The position numbers and the translations under genes were made by a program. The notes under the pieces were generated by a model. That model had not been told where the DNA came from, did no database searches, and saw only the letters and a program-made list of their open reading frames with translations. 64,000 bases of DNA from Armatimonas rosea (GTDB lineage Bacteria; Armatimonadota; Armatimonadia; Armatimonadales; Armatimonadaceae), in assembly GCF_014202505.1 (NCBI RefSeq), contig NZ_JACHGW010000004.1:1-64000 (forward strand), in the 5' to 3' direction. Below are positions 21,641 through 30,698 of the stretch, piece by piece. The stretch's first letter is position 1; every line of letters starts with the position of its first letter.

Positions 21641-23977
21641 TTACCAAGGAAGCTCATCGGTGTAGGGAAGCCAGATATTCTTGACCTGGGTCGCGGCCCG
21701 GAGAAACGCATCGGGGCGGGGAAGCGTGCCGGGCTTGGGGCACCAGGTCCGCTTGAGATTCCCCACCGACGCGGCCTCGACAAGTGCAGGGTTCTCCCCA
21801 AAGTACCAGACACCATCGACATCATCGTGTTCCGCCAGGGTCTTTAGGAGCGCGTCACGCTCGCCGGTGACGATATTCACGACGCCACTCGGAACATCGC
21901 TGGTCTCCAGAACCTGGTAGAAGTCGGTCGCCGAGAGCGGGTGTGCTTCGGAGGGAACGGCGATCACGGCATTTCCCAGCGCGATCGCTGGGGCGACGGT
22001 GTTGATCAAGCCGAGTAGCGGCTGTGCGCTGGGACAGGCGATTCCGAGGACGCCAAGCGGCTCGGGCATCGCGAGGACCACACTTTTTTGCACGGTCCGG
22101 TGGACGGCACCGTCGTTTTTGTCTGCCCACGCCGCCCAGACAAAGAGGGACTGGAGCGCAGCATCCACCTCCGCGGTGCCATCTAGTCCCGTCTGCTGGG
22201 CGATTCGGGCGGCGAACTCGGTGGAGCGGTAGTTTAGGTTCTCGGCGAGGTAGTAGAGAATCTGAGCTCGGTTATGGCCACTGGTAGTGCCCCAGCCTGC
22301 GGACGCTGCTCGTGCCGCCTCGACAGCATTCCGCAGGTCCTTACGACTGCCCTCCCCCACTAAGCCAATAGACGTGCCGTCTGGCCCCAGAACGCGCCGG
22401 CTGTAGCCCGAGTCCGGGCGCGCTTGCTTTCCGCCGATATAGAGCTTCGCGGTCTGGTCGAGTGTGGGGGCTTCTTTCGTTGCAGAAGCACTGGCTTGGG
22501 AGCTCGGAACCACGACAGGCGTGCTCTCGACGAGATACTCCCAGAGGCCCTCGCGACCGCCCTCGCGGCCAAAGCCGGACTCACGGTAGCCACCAAAGCC
22601 CGCTGCCGCATCGAAGAGGTTGGTCCCGTTGATCCAGATCGTCCCCGCCTTCAGCTTCGGCGCGAGCTCCAAGCACTGATTCAGGCTCTCCGACCAGAGC
22701 GAGGCGGCGAGGCCATAGGGCGTGTTGTTGGCGAGCGCCACGGCCTCAGCAGGTGTCCGAAAACTCATCGCGACGAGCACGGGGCCGAAAATCTCTTGCT
22801 GTGCGACGACGGAGGCAGGGGCCACTCCAGTGAGGAGGGTCGGTGGGTAGAAGCAGCCGTTGGTCGGGCACGCTTGGGTCGTCTGGTAGAGAGTCGCCCC
22901 CTCCTCCACCCCGGCTTGGACAAGCTCGCTGATCCGCGCTAGCTGGACGGGCGCGACAATCGCCCCGATATCCGCGACTTTATCCATCGGGTCCCCGACA
23001 CGCAGGGTCTCCATGCGGCGCTTGAGCTTCTCGATAAAGCGAGCCTCGATACTCTCTTGCACCAACAAGCGGCTTCCCGCGCAGCAGACTTGGCCTTGGT
23101 TGAACCAGATCGCGTCCACGACCCCTTCCACGGCGGCGTCGAGGTCCGCATCCTCAAAGACCAGAAACGGAGACTTGCCTCCCAGCTCCAGGGTCAGCTT
23201 CTTGCCCGAGCCCGCGGTCGCCTTGCGAATCAAGCGCCCCACTTCGGTGGAGCCGGTAAAGGCAAGCTTGTCGATCTCGGGGTGCGCGACCAGAGCCGCG
23301 CCGGTGGTGCCATCGCCGGTGACGATATTCACGACTCCGTCGGGCAGGCCGACCTCCTGGCAGATCTCAGCAAAGAGTAGCGCCGTGAGCGAGGTGAACT
23401 CTGCCGGCTTGAGTACGACAGTCGAGCCGGTCGCGAGGGCGGGCGCGATCTTCCAGGCGAGCATCAGCAGCGGAAAGTTCCAAGGGATGATCTGCCCGCA
23501 AACCCCGACCCCCTCATAGCCCGGAAACTCGCTCTCCAGAAGGGTTGCCCAGCCCGCGTGGTGGTAGAAGTGGCGCGCGACCAAGGGAATATCGATATCG
23601 CGGGTCTCACGGATCGGCTTGCCATTGTCGAGGGTCTCTAGGACGGCAAAGAGGCGCGCGTGCTTCTGGACCTGGCGTGCCAGGGCGTAGAGATAGCGTG
23701 CCCGTCCCGCGCCGCCGAGGGCTCTCCAGGCAGGCAGGGCCGTGCGTGCCGCCGCGACAGCCGCCGCAATATCCTCCGCGCTCCCCTGGCTGAGCTGGGC
23801 GAGCTCGGTGCCCGTGGCGGGATTGTTCGTGGGGAAGGTCGCGGTGGGAGCTGTCCAGGCTCCCCCGATAAAGTGCCCAAAGCGGCTCTGGTGCTGGGAA
23901 AGCCAAGCAAGCGCCGGGGCCGCACTCTCCGGCGCGGGGCCGTAGTCCATGGTCTCAAAGATCTCCGCGACACTCAT
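21641..23977 (-). CDS. ALDH16-type double-domain aldehyde dehydrogenase
   Basis: 778 residues, two aldehyde dehydrogenase domains in one chain. Domain 1 (about 30-490) is complete: LELGGKSP with Glu264, GQVCCAGSR with catalytic Cys298, FTGSTEVGR for NAD binding and the motif QEIFGPV. Domain 2 (about 510-770) keeps the fold (RKDLRNAVEAARAASAGWG, SGVVNIVTGERD) but has no catalytic Cys motif. That asymmetric plan is the ALDH16 family, in which the second domain is structural. The aldehyde substrate is unknown. It overlaps the CBS gene by 4 nt. Confidence 0.85.
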   Translation of the reverse strand: MSVAEIFETMDYGPAPESAAPALAWLSQHQSRFGHFIGGAWTAPTATFPTNNPATGTELAQLSQGSAEDIAAAVAAARTALPAWRALGGAGRARYLYALARQVQKHARLFAVLETLDNGKPIRETRDIDIPLVARHFYHHAGWATLLESEFPGYEGVGVCGQIIPWNFPLLMLAWKIAPALATGSTVVLKPAEFTSLTALLFAEICQEVGLPDGVVNIVTGDGTTGAALVAHPEIDKLAFTGSTEVGRLIRKATAGSGKKLTLELGGKSPFLVFEDADLDAAVEGVVDAIWFNQGQVCCAGSRLLVQESIEARFIEKLKRRMETLRVGDPMDKVADIGAIVAPVQLARISELVQAGVEEGATLYQTTQACPTNGCFYPPTLLTGVAPASVVAQQEIFGPVLVAMSFRTPAEAVALANNTPYGLAASLWSESLNQCLELAPKLKAGTIWINGTNLFDAAAGFGGYRESGFGREGGREGLWEYLVESTPVVVPSSQASASATKEAPTLDQTAKLYIGGKQARPDSGYSRRVLGPDGTSIGLVGEGSRKDLRNAVEAARAASAGWGTTSGHNRAQILYYLAENLNYRSTEFAARIAQQTGLDGTAEVDAALQSLFVWAAWADKNDGAVHRTVQKSVVLAMPEPLGVLGIACPSAQPLLGLINTVAPAIALGNAVIAVPSEAHPLSATDFYQVLETSDVPSGVVNIVTGERDALLKTLAEHDDVDGVWYFGENPALVEAASVGNLKRTWCPKPGTLPRPDAFLRAATQVKNIWLPYTDELPW

Positions 23978-24423
23978 AGGGCAAAGACTGCCTTTAGCAG
24001 GTCCTCACGCGTCACAATCCCCACCAGCGCTCCAGAGTCGTCGACAACCGGGAGGCGGTTGATCTTTTTCTGGACGAGTAGCTGGGAGGCCTCGTGCAGG
24101 CTTGTTCTCTCCGTGATGGTGAGCACATTCTTGGTCATCACCTCGGAGACCGGGAGATCGGCTCCGAAGTGGTAGAGCCGCTGGAGAGTGTCCTCCGACA
24201 CCAGCAGGAGCCCAAAGACTGCCGTGCGGGGAAGGGCGGCGCGCTTGCGGGCCTCGTTGAGCAGGTCGGACTCGGAGAGCACCCCGACGAGCGCTCCGGT
24301 GGCATCGACGACAGGGGCACCGCTGATCCCCTTCTCGGAGAGAATCACCGCGGCCTCGCGGAGGGTCAGCGTACTGGGAATCGTCACGACCTCCCGGGTC
24401 ATGAGCGAAGAGATGGTTTCCAT
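23974..24423 (-). CDS. CBS-domain pair protein
   Basis: 149 residues with two CBS motifs (residues ~7-60 and ~90-148), recognisable by SEKGISGAPVVDATGALVGVLSESDLL and KKINRLPVVDDSGALVGIVTREDLL, shown here only as family landmarks. Such Bateman modules bind adenine nucleotides. No partner domain is fused; it may regulate the aldehyde dehydrogenase whose gene it overlaps by 4 nt. The ATG at 24423 is 6 nt after TAAAAT; a TTG two codons upstream is less likely. Confidence 0.85.
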   Translation of the reverse strand: METISSLMTREVVTIPSTLTLREAAVILSEKGISGAPVVDATGALVGVLSESDLLNEARKRAALPRTAVFGLLLVSEDTLQRLYHFGADLPVSEVMTKNVLTITERTSLHEASQLLVQKKINRLPVVDDSGALVGIVTREDLLKAVFAL

Positions 24424-24429
24424 AGGCAA

Positions 24430-24435
24430 ATTTTA
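24430..24435 (-). promoter_or_regulatory. -10 element (TAAAAT), leaderless
   Basis: TAAAAT ends 6 nt before the ATG at 24423 of the CBS - ALDH16 operon. Confidence 0.45.
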
Positions 24436-24466
24436 CCCCTCCTGACACCGAAATGCCGGGAGGGGC
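24435..24466 (-). terminator. Terminator after galactose mutarotase gene
   Basis: On the minus strand CCCCTCC...GGAGGGG (7-bp stem, ~16-nt loop) is followed by TAAAATTTG. It separates the mutarotase operon from the downstream CBS promoter, whose -10 lies at its foot. Confidence 0.45.
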
Positions 24467-24492
24467 GAAAAGAAGAACGAGCGGCTGTGAGC

Positions 24493-25575
24493 CTACTTCA
24501 CGAGAAAGGCATACTCGGTCTTGGTGCGGTAGGTCTGACCAGGCTGCAGGATCGTGTTGGGGAAGCTCTTCTGGTTCGGGGAGTCCGGGAAGTGCTGGGT
24601 CTCCAGGCAGAAGCCCGAGTACTGGACATACTTCCAGCCGCCCCGCCCGACAAGCGTGCCATCGAGGAAGTTTCCGGTGTAGAACTGGATCCCTGGCTGG
24701 TCGGTGCGCACCTCAAGGAGGCGGCCTGTGTTGTGGTCGTGGACCCGTGCGACTGTCGCGTAGCCCTTGGCCCCCGGCAGCAGGACATAGTTCAGGTCGT
24801 AGCCGATCGCCGGCTCTTTCCCCCCCGCAGCATTGATCCGATCCCCGATGATCGCGGGCTGGGTGAAGAAGTCGTAGGGCGTGTCGGTGACGGGCAGGAT
24901 CTTGCCGGTGGGCAGGAGATCGTCGTCGCCCTCCGTGTAGCTCTTCCCCGCGATATACAGCTCATGGTCGAGGATCGTCCCCGAGCCCTTGAGGTTGAAG
25001 TACGCGTGGTTGGTCAGGTTGATCGGACAGGGCTTGTCGGTTGTTGCCGCGTACTCCATCTTCACCGTGTTGGCCTCGGTCAGCGTGAAGATCACCGATG
25101 CATTGACATTGCCCGGGTAGCCTTCGTCGCCGTCTTTGCTCAGGTAGGTGAACTGCACCGCGGGGCCATCGGGGCGCGGGACGATCTGTGCCTTCCAGTT
25201 AACCCAGCACAGGGCCTTGCTCTCGCCGCCGTGCAGGTGGTTGGGTGGGTTGTTGGTCGCCAGCTTGTAGGTCTTGCCGCCAATGGTAAAGCGCCCCTTG
25301 CCAATCCGGTTGGCGTAGCGCCCGACGGTCGCACCCATGTAGGGTTGTGCAGGCTTGCCATTGAACTCGTAGGCCGCGATATTGTCAAAACCCAGACAGA
25401 CCTCGCCGAGCTTGCCCGACTTATCCGGTGCCATCACGGAGGTTAGGGTAGCCCCGTAGGTGATAATCTTTGCCGAGAGCCCATTCTTGTTGGTGAGGGT
25501 GTAGATATCTACCGGCTCACCACTCCTGAGCTTACCAAACGACGCTTTTGTCACGCCTGCCATCTCTTCATCCAT
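24493..25575 (-). CDS. galM: Galactose mutarotase (aldose 1-epimerase)
   Basis: 360 residues from ATG 25575 (AGGAAAGGA ribosome binding site; an upstream TTG is possible). Interconverts alpha- and beta-anomers of aldohexoses. The catalytic histidines are in NNPPNHLHGG and NHAYFNL, the catalytic Glu in GFCLETQHFPDSPN. YANRIGKGRF is another family landmark. The length is typical. It follows the 842-residue gene in the same operon, hinting at carbohydrate work for both. Confidence 0.9.
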   Translation of the reverse strand: MDEEMAGVTKASFGKLRSGEPVDIYTLTNKNGLSAKIITYGATLTSVMAPDKSGKLGEVCLGFDNIAAYEFNGKPAQPYMGATVGRYANRIGKGRFTIGGKTYKLATNNPPNHLHGGESKALCWVNWKAQIVPRPDGPAVQFTYLSKDGDEGYPGNVNASVIFTLTEANTVKMEYAATTDKPCPINLTNHAYFNLKGSGTILDHELYIAGKSYTEGDDDLLPTGKILPVTDTPYDFFTQPAIIGDRINAAGGKEPAIGYDLNYVLLPGAKGYATVARVHDHNTGRLLEVRTDQPGIQFYTGNFLDGTLVGRGGWKYVQYSGFCLETQHFPDSPNQKSFPNTILQPGQTYRTKTEYAFLVK

Positions 25576-25583
25576 TCCTTTCC

Positions 25584-28112
25584 TCAAATCTCTAGCACCA
25601 CAGTCGCTGTGGCCTCTAGAACGAGTACGCCGTTATTGTAGCCGACTTTTTTCGCCTTGCCCCGAATTTCTTCCGGTTCCTCCGAAAGTCCGGTGACAAG
25701 AATCGAGTACGCTCCCTCGGGCCAGCCCTCCAAACGCGCCTTCCGCGGCCCTGTCTTGGTAACCCGGCCCGGCGCGTGCACCAAGAGCCCTGGTGCCAGA
25801 AGCTCCCGGCTGTAGAGGGGCGTCCCCGAGACCCGCAACAGCGGAATCTGAACGGTCGCCGGGTTGATCGCCGGGTCGTTGCGAAGCTGGGCTACGACAT
25901 TAAACGAGTCCGGGAGCAGGCCCTGGCGCTCTTTGTCCGAGCCGGGTGGGTAGGACTGCTGGGCACCGCTGGCGACAATCCCCTCCGCGAGAGTCTTCCA
26001 GGGCGCGGAGGAAGGCAGGTGGCGTGCGAGGTCCAAGAGCGCGTCGGCGTAGACCAAGCCGCACCACTGCACCGGTAGCCCGATCCAGTTGGGGGCCACC
26101 CAGCCGGTCGCCCCTAGGACAGGAGTCGTGGCGTAGAGCCCCACCTCCTCCCCCGGATTGGGATGCACCAGGTACGTGAAGGGGACGCCGGTCCAGGCCC
26201 AGTGGTTTGCCATCTCCAGAAAGTACGGCTCGCCCGAGAGCTCAAAGGCCAGAGTCCCTGCCTTGACAAGGTAGGCCGATGCGAGGATATCCGGCGTGTG
26301 GAGGGGGACCTCCCAGGTCTGAGCACCGCGCGGCACGGTGTTCCTCCAGCGCTCGTGGGCTTGCTTGGTGCGCTCCAGCGCCGCCCGCAGCAGCGCCTTG
26401 TCTCCAGAGAGCATCGCCTGCTCCAGCGCGGAGGCCAAGATCGGCGCGACAAGGCCCGTGGCGCTCTTTTCAAAGTGTGTCGCGCCGTAGTCCACTTTTC
26501 CGGGCACGTAGGACACGGTCCCATCCGGCGCAAACCGAGCGAGTGCCTGCTCTGCCTGTGCCCTGGCCTTGGCGATCAGCTCCTGTCCTCCCCCCCGAGC
26601 CAGTGCCGGCCCGAGCGTCTGGACATGCCCGACGCCCCCCGTCTCCCCCTTCCCCACCCGTGCGGCTGCCTCTGCGGCGGCGGCGCGCAGGCGTGGCTCG
26701 CGGCGGCGTAGCCCGAGAGCCTCCAGGAGCATGGCGGCATCCGCGGCAGGCTGTGGGGGAAAGGTCCCTGGTAGCGCATGGCGGAACTCCCCACGCGCAC
26801 CACACCCCGAGTCGAGCCAGCCCCCCCCCGTGAGCGCGTCCCACTTGGGCTTTGGCACGGGCGGAAGCGGGTTGTCCCGGAGCCACGCCTCGACTGCGGG
26901 AAGCACCGAGCCCCCCACTCCCCCGTAGAGCGACGCCTTGATGACCAGAGGCTGGCCGGGTTTGAGCAGCACTCCTGCATGGGGTAAGACACTCCCATTG
27001 GGGCGTGGGCTTCCCGGGAAGAGCAGGCCCATGACATGCCCCCCCTGTGTCCCCATGCGCCGGTTGGGCGAGTCAAAGACCGGAGCGCAGTGCGGCGACT
27101 TCTCCCAGGCAAGCGCGAGCCAGGTGCCAGATTTTTGCTGCATCGCCATCAAGGGCAGGGTGAGCAGGTGGGAGTCGGGGACATGGCGAAGTGCCTGCGG
27201 GCCACGCAGGTCTGCCTCACTGCTACTAGTGTCGTGCTCGTCCAGGTACTCGACTCCACTCAGCAATGCCTGGCGGCGCTCCCCCACCAAAAGCAAGAGC
27301 GCCGGGACATGGGCCAGGTAGCGAGGCTGGTCGCACAGCAGGGTGGTGACCACTTGGATCCGATCGCCCTTCTCGGCCTGGAAGCGCTGCTCAAGGGTCC
27401 AGACGCCCCCATCGGGGTCCGCGGCGGCGGCACGGATCGCACTGCCGATCACGGTGGGAGTGGCCTTCTCGGACCAGCTCACCCACTGGAGCGGCTTGTC
27501 GGGCGCGGTCTGGTAGCCGAGGAGAAGCTGTGAGTACCCCAGCGCCAGCCCGGTGCCGTCCCAGAGCACCTCGAACGAGCCGATCCCCAGTGCATGGCGA
27601 ACCTTCAGCCGACCGCTGACCACCTCAAAGGCCGTGAGCGCGGGCGGGGCGACCGGCTCCCGCCATGTCGGCTCCGTCAGAGGAGTGCGGGGCTCCAGGG
27701 TGAGGCTTGCCAGAGTCGTGACAGCGCCCTTTGTTCCGGGAGGATCGAAGCGAAAGTGGACCTGCTCGCCCGTGAGGGCCGGAATCGCGATCCGAACGTC
27801 CTCCCAGCGCGCCGCCTTCACGGGAAACCGCACGGAGCTCTCTTCCGTGGCATAGGCAGGAGGCGAGAAAAAAAAGACCTGGGCCATCCCGCTCTGGGTT
27901 GCCTTCAGGCGCACGCGGAGCCAGAGTGGCTTCCCTGCGGGGGCCTTTGCCAGCGGGCTATGGACATAGGGATCGTCCCCGGTGGCAGCGATCACCAGCC
28001 CCTCCGGCGAGCTCGACAGGGCAGCGACATCGTGGGCACCAACCCAGCCATCACGGCCTGTGGGGGTGGTCAGGTCAAAGAGTGGCTTGCTTGCCTCTTG
28101 TGTGAGCATCAT
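25584..28112 (-). CDS. Large protein of unknown family, possibly glycoside-processing
   Basis: 842 residues without a signal peptide. The N-terminal ~170 residues look like a beta-sandwich carbohydrate-binding module (PLWLRVRLKATQSG, RWEDVRIAIPALTG). A second beta-rich part follows. From ~430 to ~730 helical repeats rich in Ala/Leu (PADAAMLLEALGLRRREPRLRAA) suggest an (alpha/alpha)6 toroid, the fold of several glycosidases and lyases. I cannot assign a CAZy family or catalytic residues. The neighbouring mutarotase supports a carbohydrate role; this is inference. Confidence 0.5.
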   Translation of the reverse strand: MMLTQEASKPLFDLTTPTGRDGWVGAHDVAALSSSPEGLVIAATGDDPYVHSPLAKAPAGKPLWLRVRLKATQSGMAQVFFFSPPAYATEESSVRFPVKAARWEDVRIAIPALTGEQVHFRFDPPGTKGAVTTLASLTLEPRTPLTEPTWREPVAPPALTAFEVVSGRLKVRHALGIGSFEVLWDGTGLALGYSQLLLGYQTAPDKPLQWVSWSEKATPTVIGSAIRAAAADPDGGVWTLEQRFQAEKGDRIQVVTTLLCDQPRYLAHVPALLLLVGERRQALLSGVEYLDEHDTSSSEADLRGPQALRHVPDSHLLTLPLMAMQQKSGTWLALAWEKSPHCAPVFDSPNRRMGTQGGHVMGLLFPGSPRPNGSVLPHAGVLLKPGQPLVIKASLYGGVGGSVLPAVEAWLRDNPLPPVPKPKWDALTGGGWLDSGCGARGEFRHALPGTFPPQPAADAAMLLEALGLRRREPRLRAAAAEAAARVGKGETGGVGHVQTLGPALARGGGQELIAKARAQAEQALARFAPDGTVSYVPGKVDYGATHFEKSATGLVAPILASALEQAMLSGDKALLRAALERTKQAHERWRNTVPRGAQTWEVPLHTPDILASAYLVKAGTLAFELSGEPYFLEMANHWAWTGVPFTYLVHPNPGEEVGLYATTPVLGATGWVAPNWIGLPVQWCGLVYADALLDLARHLPSSAPWKTLAEGIVASGAQQSYPPGSDKERQGLLPDSFNVVAQLRNDPAINPATVQIPLLRVSGTPLYSRELLAPGLLVHAPGRVTKTGPRKARLEGWPEGAYSILVTGLSEEPEEIRGKAKKVGYNNGVLVLEATATVVLEI

Positions 28113-28121
28113 AGGGCTAGT

Positions 28122-29846
<1,725 letters not shown>

Positions 29847-29868
29847 CTGGCTGGGTGCAGGCTCGCGC

Positions 29869-30471
29869 CTAGCCGCCCATCATCTTCATCTGCTGGTCGA
29901 TCTGCTGCTTGATCATCGGCTTGAACTTCTCCGGAGCCGCCGCCAGGACCTCGTCGCCGATCTTCTTGGCGATGGGCTTGATCTCGGCAAGCATCTTGGT
30001 CTGGATCGGCTTGATCTCTCCCTCGAGCTTCTTGGCATCTGGATCGGACTTCATCTTCGCCTGAAAGGCCTGCATCTTCTTGATGAAGGCCTGGCCCTTC
30101 GGTCCCTGCTGCTCCTCAGGCTTGATGGCCTGGCCCTCTTTTTGAAGAGCCTCGGCCTCGGCCTTGTACTTGGCCTGGAGCTTATCGGTCGTGGCCTTGT
30201 TCTTGGTCTGAGCGGCCTGGATCTGCGGCTGGTACTTCTTCTGAATGGCCTGAATCTGCGGCATGTACTTGGCTTGAATCGCCTGTGCCTTCGTGGTGAA
30301 GTCCTGGTAGGCCTTCTTGTCCGCCTCGGACATCGCGCCAGGTCCGGCAGGCTTCTGACCCCCGGCGGGAGCCTTTCCTGCCGCTGGCTTCTGGGCATGC
30401 GCTGGTGCAACCAGACTGACCGTTACCGCTAGTGAGAGAGCGGCAACCAGCCGCACCATCCATTGCTTCAT
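29869..30471 (-). CDS. Secreted Lys/Gln/Ala-rich coiled-coil protein
   Basis: 200 residues. A signal peptide ends AHA|QKPAAG near residue 26. The mature part begins with a Pro/Gly/Lys linker and continues as a long helix of imperfect repeats (IQAKYMPQIQAIQKKYQPQI and similar), predicted coiled coil, strongly basic. It looks like a small periplasmic helical protein. No family is recognised and no metal site is apparent. Confidence 0.6.
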   Translation of the reverse strand: MKQWMVRLVAALSLAVTVSLVAPAHAQKPAAGKAPAGGQKPAGPGAMSEADKKAYQDFTTKAQAIQAKYMPQIQAIQKKYQPQIQAAQTKNKATTDKLQAKYKAEAEALQKEGQAIKPEEQQGPKGQAFIKKMQAFQAKMKSDPDAKKLEGEIKPIQTKMLAEIKPIAKKIGDEVLAAAPEKFKPMIKQQIDQQMKMMGG

Positions 30472-30698
30472 AGTGACTTACTTCCTGACTTTCTTCGCTG
30501 TTTCGAACACATTACCGTGATTACGAAAGAGTTACTGCGATTGGTTCCCTCTCTGGGAAACAGGAGCTAGCTTACCCCGTTTCATCATCGGACGATACCC
30601 TGGGGTAGCATCACCCTAAATTTCCTAGTTGGGTGACGTGCTTAAAAGGTTTTTGCACGCATTATGTCGAACGAAGTGTACCAGAGGATTAGCAATTT
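30472..30698. other. Intergenic region between divergent genes
   Basis: 227 bp upstream of two divergent secreted-protein genes. It contains a hairpin TCACCCTAA/TTGGGTGA (30611-30636) and is relatively AT-rich. I find no convincing promoter pair, riboswitch or small gene. Confidence 0.3.
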
